From: Calliopsis andreniformis | Lineage: Eukaryota > Arthropoda > Insecta > Hymenoptera > Andrenidae | Assembly (NCBI RefSeq): GCF_051401765.1 | Contig: NC_135071.1 | Span: forward strand, 18,888,961-18,952,960 | Reading direction: 5' to 3' | DNA: 64,000 nt | In this document: positions 22,607 to 32,600 of the stretch, one piece after another | Position numbering within the stretch: the stretch's first letter is position 1 | How the letters are laid out: each line of letters begins with the position of its first letter | Notes under the pieces: model-generated | Seen by the model: the letters and a program-made list of their open reading frames with translations, nothing else | Database searches by the model: none | Told to the model about the DNA's origin: nothing | Program-made: the position numbers and the translations under genes

Positions 22607-25600
22607 TTACTTATTGCCAAATGACGAATCATTAGTAAAAATAGAGGCATTGGACATGTCTAGTGGTTCAAAATCATCCTCTGAGAAACAGTACTCATAT
22701 AATGTCCCTATCTGATTTGTCGCAACTGATATTTGCGTCGATGCTAATTCATGACTAAACGAGGGAGACGTGACTGGCTGCCCACGCAGGGAGCCACTTA
22801 TTGGTAACAGATTATTATCACAGGATTCTTTGGCGGATCCAGGATTCAAATTGCTGAGACCCGATAAATGTTTTTCAAGTTCGTTCAAACGATTTTTCGT
22901 AGTCGTCGAACAGAAGGAGAAGGAATCAAACAAATTAGGTGAATGGCGGGAAGACGCGCGATGTTCTAAAGTGGAATTTAAATTGAAGTCATTTCCAAAG
23001 AGCATGGTGCTGGTTCGCGTTTGGGGCACCTCGCCTGAAATTTTGATATTGCTCAACGAGGAATTATTAGTTAACGAGGCAGTAAGGGTCCTTTGAAAGT
23101 TAGAATCATGAGGAACTATGCTTTCCAGGGAGCTGATGGTTGTAGCTAAGCTTCCTGGAGAAGTCACTGTTTTACATATAGAATTATTCACGTCTCTGAT
23201 TTCGTTCTCTTCTTCCACGGTACTTTCCTCTTTGTCATTTCTCATTTCTGTGTCATCTTCGTTTCCTTCTTGAATTTGAAGCTTCGCAATGCGCTCCAGA
23301 AGACTGGCCATGCGTTTTCTATCAAATCTGTTTGTTTCTAAAAGCTCGTACATTCGAACGACAATACTGTAGCACTTACTCTCCAAAGCACTCGACTTGG
23401 ATGTAACTCGATCGAGAACCTGTCAGGAATAAGCAAATCTTTACGTGACAGTACTTATAATTAAAATATGAGTGAATAGAAAAAGACTGGCGCGGACCAA
23501 TCGTTCAGAAGCAAATTGTCGAGCTTTCTCTGTGACAGACTTCGGTAGACCTGAAAATTCAGCTAAAACAATTCCATAATCATCGGTGGGCGCCACGCCA
23601 CGTTTCAACTTATGGGTGTATGTTATTTGACAATTCTCCGTTTCTTCTCCTCTTGCATTTATCGTTTCGAAGAAGTGACTAAAATGTAAGATATTGTCTG
23701 ATTAAAAAAAGTACGATGTGTATCAGTAAATTAGTCATTTTCCACCGCCTTACTTTGTTACATTACAGTACACATCTGCCAGTTTTGTAAGAAAGACAAA
23801 GTGAGTTGCGATAAATCCAAAGGCAGTTGTATTTAAGAGTCGCTCGCAGATAGCCCAAGCGATCGAAGATCCTTCTTCAACTGAGGTACCTTTACACAAT
23901 TCATCCAAAACGATTAATGATGTAGGTGTGACAGATTGCAAGATATGTTGAGCTTCTTTCATCTGAACAAAGAAAAGAAATAAAATTAGTAGATGCTCCG
24001 AGAGTGTATAACAGAAGAAGAGAAAATGGGTGACTGACTTCCAGAGTAAAAGTAGAAGCATTGCACTCGATATCGTCTCGAACAGCAATCTTGCAGAATA
24101 TGTGATCGGTTATACGAAACGTTGCTTTCTTAGCTGGCACGAAACAGCCGATCTGAGCCATTATATGGAGCAATACTATCTGCTTAAGGTAAGTCGATTT
24201 ACCACTCATGTTGGGTCCAGTAATCACATGGAAGTTCCAAGGTACTGATGCATGCTGCAAAACGAAACAGAATGTTAACACAAAGTAAAGAGAAGAAGAA
24301 AAATAAAGTAGCTTACAACGTCGTTGGGTACAGGACTATCAAAGCCACAAGTTTCCAGTATAGGATGCCTAGACTCAAGTAAATCCAGTTTTTGCCCGAA
24401 CGTTGGCCTGACGTATGTCTGGAGAGAACTGATTCGACCAAGGGATATTATTAGGTCTAACTCTGCCACATCGGCACTCAGTTGAAAGAAGCAGATGATG
24501 TACTCTCGAAGATTTTGTAACAAGTCACAAAGAAGCCTGTGTTTCAATAATCATTAATATTTTAGAATATATTAAATCAGAAACATTGCAAGTTTATATG
24601 GTGTTATATTTACACATTGCTCATTAAATGCAGCTCTTCAGACGCGATCTTACATTGCTGGCTCAAGGCTGCCAGCCTGTTTGTGGTCATGGTGAGGACA
24701 CGTTTGTACTTCCGTACCTGCAATGAATATACGTAATACGACTTAGATTATTGGATATGAATAAATAAATTCTTCTCGACTTTTTAAAACAATTCTTTTA
24801 CTTGCTAATTTTTATTCATACGAGTACCTCTATGAATTCGCTTGGCGGTTCGAAATTATCTGCGTTCCAGTTGCGTGGAAATACTGCTTGGATATGGTAT
24901 CCCAGCGATGCGTTGCATCCCAAGGATAATGTTAATTTGTACTTGGCTGCAAGATGCTCTACCATAGCTACAAAAAAGAAGATAGAAGAAGATTGAGAAG
25001 AATTCCTTCCGCAAAATTTAACTCTGCCCAACTATAGAGGAAGACAACTATCCTATTTTTCTCCATACTTGAACAGTAACAGTGCTCACACGTTTTATAC
25101 AGAGATTTACCAACATTTCATATCATCAATCAACTCGCAATACGTTTGTCGAGCGATGTCCAGTAAATCATTAATCCCTGCCTTGATGGCGAAACAGCGT
25201 TGCATGTTTGACGACGTGTATCCTGTCACGGACCTTGCATCTGGGTGTATCGTTTCCAGAATTCGTTCTTTCATCAAGGAAAATCGGGGATCGTACAATT
25301 TCTGAAATGTTAAGGGTGAAATATTGCACAGTGGTATGTGAGAGCTTACACAAACCTCTCTTATTCTTTGAAGGATGTTACTCTCGCCAGTGGATAGGGC
25401 TGCTTTAAGTTCTGGAATAGCATCCAATAAATTCTTCAAAAGCAATATATAATTCAAGTTTTGCTCTGCACATTGCACAGTATTTTCATGTAAAACAGGA
25501 GCCGTGGACATGGCGACGAGTCTGTCTGCGCCGTGCAATCGCCGTACGATTGTCTGTAAATGAGTATTAGGGATGAAGAAGGAAAACAGTTGGGAGCTAA

Positions 25601-28600
25601 AATATATTAGGACTTCGATTATCGGAACATCTATTATCTGCAGTCACTAGTTCCCATAATCGAGGTTCTACTGTACACAAAATAGAGAGTAGAACCTGAA
25701 GAATAGCTCGTAAGGAGGGATTGGATACCAACTCAGCGACAGAAGATTGTCGCTCGAGAATGGCACCTTCTTGGCATGAAGGCTGAAGGATACTGGCTCG
25801 TAAAAGCTTCCTACCCATTGGTGTGGAACAAGTATCCAAGATGCTTAGTAAACTAATATTTCGTTGACTGCATTGTGACTGAACTAGCTCTAGACTCCTT
25901 GCACTTTCCAAATCTATATTAAACCAAAGTTGCTTTTTATAAAGAGACGCTTAAAAAATGCAAAGTGCGACCATTTCTTGACTCACCTATAACAGTGGCG
26001 TTGGGAGATCCCTGAAATTCGATTTTCATCGATCTGGGAATGTAAAGTATACGTTGCACGTATTCGACGTACTTCATCAAAGCAGCTGCAGCAGCTAGTG
26101 CATAGTACCTATTAAATATTCTAAGTATAACAGAAATGGATGTAAAATATTATTTTTCCTTTGCAAACAATTCTTTTTCCTTTACTTTTCTTTCACGAAT
26201 AGCTCCACAGATGAATACTCAGCTAGACAGAGATTTTTAACTCGTTCCAGACCATTCGCGTCGTTGAAATGAATTCGAGATACGGGTGTCACTCTCAGGC
26301 CGACAAACTTGCTCATGATGGAACGATACAGGACATTTCTACTTGCATTATGTTCACACATCGTGTCTGGCATTAGAACCTACAAGGTTTATCATTTTCT
26401 GGGTTCTGCCATTGTTTGGATGTAAGACACCTATTTAGGAGAACTTACTTCTATGGGGTCGAATAAGTACAACTTGTTCAGCGCGCTTTTATATGTCTGG
26501 GAGTCACTGATTTGGCAGAGAATCAGATGTGGACATCGAATATCCAACGCAGCCATTCCTACTTCGGTCCTAGCTTCCCCTCGGCCAGTAGTAATCGCTA
26601 ATTGATAAAATTCGACTTAAATTAAAATACTACTGTATTTGATTAATATATAAGTTTCTACATTACTTCTTTCTTTTTTTTAATGCGATTATTAATATTC
26701 TTGCTTCGAAATATACCTTCGCCTACTACAGTAAAAGACCACTACAATTGTTGATCTTTGAACTGCTGTAACTTTGTGAAAAAAAATCGTAGAACAATCT
26801 ACCTAGTCTCATTTTAAAGGGAAGACTTCTCCCTATAAATGCACTATGAAAGGAATTGCTAGAAAAATTTTTTGAGATCCCTAGAGTTGATTGAAGTTGT
26901 ACAATGTTTTAGGAAAAACACCACCTTCAATTCACCACCTTCCTTTCTAATACATAACTTTTTTGAGAAAATTCAATTCAGGGAGTTGAAAGTAGAGGCT
27001 TTCCCCTTTAAAATGAGACCAGGCGCACTGCTGTACGATTTTTTTTCGCGAAGTTACAGTAGCTCAAAGATTAGCAATTTTTTCGATCCCTGGATCACTC
27101 TGTGATTTCGAGGCTTGCGGCTCACTTTTCATTCAGAGTGTGATAACTCGGCGAAAAAAAATCATAGATCGCTCGTTCTGGTCTTGTTTGAAAGGGGAGG
27201 GTTCCAATTTTGATTTTCCTGCAAGAGAAGTCACGAAAAAAATTTATCAAGTTCCGGATAGTTGTCTGAAGTTGGAGAACATCCAAGAAAAAACCACCCT
27301 CTGCCGCTCGGCCTGCCGTGGAGTGGAGAATTTTTTTTGGACAAGTTCAATGCAGATATGTTAAAGTAGAGGCTTTGCCCTTTAAAATGAGACCAGGCTC
27401 ACCTCCCTGCGATTTTTTTTGACGGAGTTACAGCAGCTCAAAAATTGACTACTTTTTCGGGCTCTGGATCACTGCGTGATTCCCAGGCTGGAGGCTCACT
27501 TTTTATTCAGAGCGTGATATCTCGACGAAAAAAAATCGCAGAACGCTCGCCATGGTCTCGTTCGAAGAGGGAGGGTTCAGGCTACAATATTCTCCCAGGA
27601 GAAGTCCCGAAAAAAATTTTTCAAGTTCCTGACAGACGACAGAAGTTGGGAAACTTTTGTGGCAGAACAACCCTCTCTCTCTCGGCGGGACGTGAAGTCA
27701 AGAATTTTTTTCGAGCAAGTTCAACTCAGGGACGTCAAAGTAGAGGCTTTGCCCTTTAGAATGAGACCAGGCTCACCTCCCTGCGATTTTTTTTGACAGA
27801 GTTACAGCAGCTCAAAAATTGACTACTTTTTCGGGCTCTGGATCACTGCGTGATTCCGATGTCAAAGTCACACTTTTTATTCAAACTGCGATAAATCGGC
27901 GAAAAAAAATCGTAGACTAATTTTTAAGGTCTCATTCGATAGGGGAGTCTTTAAACTTGAAATCTACTGTAGAACCAGTCGTGAAAAAAATTCATTAAGC
28001 TCCGTACAGCTATTCTATTATTTATAAAAAAAAGAAAACAGTAAGGTGACTTCTGAAACGTTATTTCGAAAGAAATGGACTTGGACTACGTTGCTTATCA
28101 GATACAGATTTGACAGCATTGAATTGAAAAGAAAAAGAACTTTTTCAACACCTGTTGAAGTAACACAGCAGTTGTCCACTAACCAAATATTGCTTACCAA
28201 GAATGTTCCCAGAAGAATCGCTCGAACTAACAAGTGCAGTGCTTCTAGTGCCTGACCTAAGGAACTCGTAAGAACCATTTCACAGTTAATACTAGGTTAT
28301 TACATTTGAACTTATTTCAACTTACCTGGTGACTTGGTTACGCGAAGAAGTTGGTAAAGCAGACGACGAGGTCGTGGACCTACCTCGTCGCCCTATTCCT
28401 CGAAGAAACGGACTCCTCATAAAACTTGAATTCCACTGTCTTCTATTAGGTTCAAATTCTAAAGAGAGTACGTGAACAGGAACGAAGGAAGAGGGTAAGA
28501 ATGATTGCTTGGTGCATATTTGATAAAATTGCTACCTACGATTTCTCAAAGTAAATTGCTCCCGCTGTCTAGTTTCATTCCGTTCTCTCGGGGGTTGGAA

Positions 28601-28618
28601 AAGATTTTCATTCTGCAT
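22607..28618 (-). CDS. MSH4: MutS homologue 4, meiotic crossover protein
   Basis: Sixteen coding exons, right to left: 28618-28540, 28458-28326, 28256-28198, 26597-26449, 26379-26186, 26108-25987, 25913-25696, 25553-25350, 25301-25115, 24967-24828, 24717-24614, 24536-24317, 24254-24039, 23962-23754, 23678-23498 and 23419-22607. They join to 1,075 residues (human MSH4 has 936). After a disordered Ser/Arg-rich start (1-90) come the MutS connector, core and clamp regions (about 91-600), then the ATPase with Walker A GPNMSGKST (616-624) and Walker B ending in DE (695-696). Motifs such as DARSVTGYTSSNMQRCFAIK and RPTFGQKLDLLESRHPIL are typical of MSH4 rather than MSH2/3/6, and there is no mismatch-binding domain I. 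MSH4 pairs with MSH5 to stabilise recombination intermediates that become crossovers. A tail of about 220 Ser/Thr/Glu-rich residues (856-1075) extends past the family end. Two exon ends (25350 and 25115) rest on alternative donors. Confidence 0.93.
25605..25675. mobile_element. Small pogo/Tigger-like MITE in MSH4 intron 7
   Basis: On the minus strand the left end is TACAGTAGAACCTCGATTAT and the right end reverse-complemented is TATTAGGACTTCGATTAT, a pair of inverted ends with a few mismatches around a core of about 35 bp. The CAGTAGAACCTCGATTATC motif is the known end of pogo/Tigger elements, which duplicate TA. The copy lies only about 20 bp from the splice donor of exon 7. Confidence 0.6.
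26758..28012. repeat. Tandem array with 374-375 bp period and inverted arms, inside MSH4 intron 3
   Basis: The anchor motif GAAAAAAAATC occurs at 26778, 27153, 27527 and 27901, spacings of 375, 374 and 374 bp. Three full monomers and a partial fourth are visible. Within each monomer a second arm, carrying CGATTTTTTTT and reading in the opposite direction, lies about 258 bp after the first (near 27036, 27410 and 27784). The arms correspond over about 60 bp, for example GGTCTCATTTTAAAGGG against its reverse complement CCCTTTAAAATGAGACC. So the array alternates forward and inverted arms and each unit can fold back on itself. Open frames here are incidental. It resembles a satellite derived from a fold-back transposon. 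Confidence 0.85.
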
Positions 28619-29660
28619 TACGTTCATATTTGCAATTCAGTCGCGATAAATCTGGATAAATCGTCGCGTGTTGGATGAGGGACGCCGAATTCGAAACTGA
28701 ATCTACGTAGTGGTGGAGCAGAACAGGCAGCGCCACCTGTGTGCTCGTTGAAATTCAAAAAAAGAGCGGGAATGATGAATAGTAGCGGCGGGTCTTTTAA
28801 ATTAGCAATATAGAAGATTTATTTACAAATTCGACACCTGCGTCCGTAATAAATGATGCAGAGTTCCGTAATCGCCGGGCTTGCGACACATTCAATAAAT
28901 AATCACGTTATCACGATTGTTACGAGTTTAAAATAAATATCGCTTTATATCGTTCGGGTCCTTCGCACTCATTTACACGCACACGCACCTATACGCATTT
29001 ACACATGCTTGTCACGCGCATATACAAGCGTAAAAAGATCGATTGTCAGGCCCGGGGTCATGATTTCAACGATTTTACGGTTACCTCGATCGGTACACAG
29101 TACGCAAAAAACAAGAGAAAAAGAGAAAGTGATGAGCGACTCCAATAATTGGAATCTTAAGCTATGTCTCCAGTGAAGTAACAGCAAGGATACTTTTCTC
29201 GTTGCTCCTTCAGTGGTGACGTAGCTCTTGAACAAGAAAACCATTCGCTGTGAAAAACCTTTGTGATAAGGCTAAAGCATATAGAAGGGACAAATGATCT
29301 TTGATCGATGAATGCCGCGTAGCCTGTGTCGCGATTGCATTCGATCCAGCCTAATCTATTTACTGTAAATCTCTTATAATCGATTATTCAAAAAATACAA
29401 ACGCCGAGCGTTAAACGCTCGCCCCGTTGCAGTAACACGTTATTAACATCAACGTCCATATCGCTCGACGATTATGTATAATCTAAGGGTACTATGTACA
29501 AAAAAGATTGCACACGATCGCAAAGTTACGAGTATGATACGCACGAATAATTGACGCGTAGCGAAACAAATGATTTGTACAAAAGAGAAACACGACTGCG
29601 CCGTGGTTCAGCCCTTAGAGAATGAAAGATCAATTTTCTCTAAGGTTTCGGCCGCTGGTT
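28619..29660. other. MSH4 promoter and RhoGAP19D 3' UTR
   Basis: Both flanking genes are on the minus strand, so this 1,042-bp gap must contain the 3' end of RhoGAP19D and the start of MSH4. A minus-strand AATAAA (plus strand 28818-28823) lies only about 200 bp before the MSH4 start codon, suggesting a long RhoGAP19D 3' UTR and a compact MSH4 promoter. No further gene is seen. Confidence 0.45.
28818..28823 (-). terminator. Candidate polyadenylation signal of RhoGAP19D
   Basis: TTTATT on the plus strand reads AATAAA on the minus strand. It is the last such hexamer I noticed before MSH4 begins. Use of an earlier signal is possible. Confidence 0.3.
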
Positions 29661-32600
29661 TCACACGTGACTTTCAAGAGGTACTTTAAAGACTTTGGAA
29701 GCCAAGCTTGTGTCCGGCAAGGACTGTGGACGAGCGTTGGTTACGTTGAGGACGACGTTGCTTGGTCCACGAAAGCTGACTTCGATTAGAAAGCTAGCAT
29801 CGGTGAGACCGATGCGACCAGTACTCAGATCTGGCGAACTGGTTCGCAGCTGACTCTTCTTGGGCCTGTACTCATTCTTCACGACCCTCTCGGTTTCGGC
29901 TTGCAGTTTGTTATCTAGCCAGTGTACCTTATCAAAATCCTTGGTGCCACCTACAGTATGCCTTCGTTTAATCGATCGCTCTGGCATACCATTCTTACGT
30001 TTCAATTTTGTCGCGCTATCTTTCCTAACAGACTGCCGCCTTTTGCTAATATTACACTCCGTCTTCTCCGTTTTCGTCAACGACTCCGATCGCTTCAGTT
30101 TACTGTTCGGCGAATCGGACCTCTCTGAATGTTTGTTCAGACTCTCGGATCTTTTCAGTTTGCCGCTCGTGGGGGACGACAATCTTTCGACCGAGTGTTT
30201 GTTCAGGCTCTCAGACCTTTTCAATTTCGAGGAAGTGTTCTCGGATTTCTTATTCAGGGACTCTGATCTTTTTAAACGTGATCTCACCTCGGAGCTTGTT
30301 AAACTTTCGAATTTTTCTAGCTTGTTCGAATAGTTTGAGTCCATGTCGTGGCGAAAATCTTTTGAATCGTCTGCTGATAGTTTTCCATTCTGAGTTAAGG
30401 TTCCTTCCCTTTCAGGCAGCTTGCAGCATTCTTGTGTCTCGTTTGATTCTGAGTTTGATTCAATCGCTTCTTTGCTTGATCGCAACTGTTCCTTCGACTC
30501 GATTTTCCTTCGCACGATCGCGCTTCTGTCGTTATCAGGTACGTTGGCGTCCAGTCGATCCACGCTGCTGTTCTCTGTCACTGATGAATCTGTGTCCTTT
30601 TCTGGAGCGTCCTGGAAAAAGACAAGAATATTAGTAGATTAAATATTATAGAAGAAACGAGGAGGCTTTCTTTTTCTACTGCACTTACATCCTTCTGACG
30701 AGTGACTTGAGGTTTCTCGAGCGTCTTATGCAAGCTCGGATCCCGATAACTTTCAGTCAAAGACTGACCCATAGATTGACCAACAGTCTTTCGCTCGTCC
30801 TCTCGCACACCTCGCAGGTTTCTCAAATTTTGGGTCACTGAGACGTCCTCATCGCTGAGAGAAGTGTTCTCTACGTTGGATCCTCGAAGTGTCTGGTTCG
30901 TGGAGTTCACCAAGGACCTCCACTTGCGGTCAAACGTGGTCGTCAAGCTGGTTAAAAGATCGCTACCTGTAACCGAACAGCAAGTCGTTTTAATCGACGT
31001 CCTCTGGGGTACCCAAACTGTCTGTGAAATGTTCGAATATATTGGAAAACGAACGACTTAACCAAAAGGCACACAAAGCATCGTATCGATGATGGTCAAA
31101 CGTTCTCGAGACAAACTTGCAGCCGATCGTGTAACAGAAAACGCAAACTGTCTGTGTGATTGAAATGTTCGTTAGAGAGGCATCGATGAGCGAGGCAGCG
31201 GCTACAGAGCTATTAACAATGACAATATAAAAACGCATTCTTGCCACAGTGGCAGCTCCAAATCGGTAAGAGCTGTCGCGTGTGCTCGGCCACTTTACCA
31301 TACTCCTTTCTTCTTGTCCCCTTCAACTTTCCACTGCAAATGCGTTGAGTATTTAGAAAGGTCAAAGTTCATTGCAAGCGGAAGAAACAGTGAAGAAAGA
31401 AAGAAGTACAGAGAGAAATAGAGCGTGTGGAGAAGTATGATATTAAACGCAATGTAGAACGAGAGAAAAACAAACAAGAAGCTTAAAAATGTAGGCAACA
31501 ACGAGCGATGAGATTTTTGCAACTGTGATTATATGTTCTCTTTTAGGAGAGGAAAAGCATTTAGCAAACACACCACGAAGAAGAGATGCACATTACACAC
31601 ACGCAACAAAGAATAATATGCATTCGCGACAAACTGTCGATGAGAAAGCGAACTGGGTTTCGTGTGAGACTCCCATCGAGGTGGTGCAACCCTCGGTGGG
31701 AGAAGAACCGATAGGAGCAACTGTTAGCCAGTCAATGAACTGGGTGATTGAGTAACGACCGAACGACGAGTGTGTCGAGTGGATAGAGGATCAAGGAAGG
31801 GAGTATCGCTAGCGTGCGCTAGGAACACAATTGATACAAGAAAAGCTGTACGATTTTGTAATCAAATAGTGTTCCTAGTTAGTGTACTAGGCACAGTTAG
31901 AAGATAACAGGAAAGGTGATGCAATATTGAGGTGTAGTAAGAAAATGAAGAGAGGTACAATACTCCTGTAGTTCAGTGCACTTACGCTTGGATGTCAAAA
32001 GAAAAGAATTCTGTTTCCTGTTCATGCACCGCTGACTGAATATACTCATCAATCTATTTTCATAAATACTTGTTATAACCTTTCAAATATTAAATTAAAT
32101 AAATTTCTTATAAATGTATAAAAATCCGCAGTCTAGTCATCAGACTTGATGTTGTGGCTTCGCAAGGACTCTTCGAAAGCTGAAAATGAGCTGGTGCCAA
32201 TAAAAATTTGTTTCGAAGACAGTACTTGGATCCATAAAAGAGTCTCTGCGAAGCCACAACTTCAAGTCTGATGAGAATGTTCAGCCTGCTGTGCATGAAT
32301 GCCTCAGTAGCTAACGAAGAGTTTTTTCTTCTGTCATTCGATAGCTGGTTTCCTGCTGGCGCAAGTGCATTGAACTCCAGAGGAATGTTGAATTACGATT
32401 GTACCTTCTTTCCTCCTCAGTAATCCTCAATATTACATAACTTTCCCAGTTACATTTTGATTGTGCCTAAAAGAAAACGACAATTTGAAAAAGGTGTAAA
32501 GCCATTCGTGTGAGCCAGCCGTGTTTCGAATGGTTTAATAGCAGTCGAGCAGCTTGTGACTGGTAGTTCGGTCTGTAGACGAAGGAATTTACCTCGAAGG

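Noticed and set aside
25597..25690. Continuation of MSH4 exon 7 into the intron
   Set aside because: The extra residues do not resemble MSH4 and come from a Tigger-like MITE. The next exon joins cleanly at the CAG|GTTCTA donor.
27140..27759. Two protein-like frames in the MSH4 intron
   Set aside because: They lie in successive monomers of the 374-bp array and are translations of the repeat.
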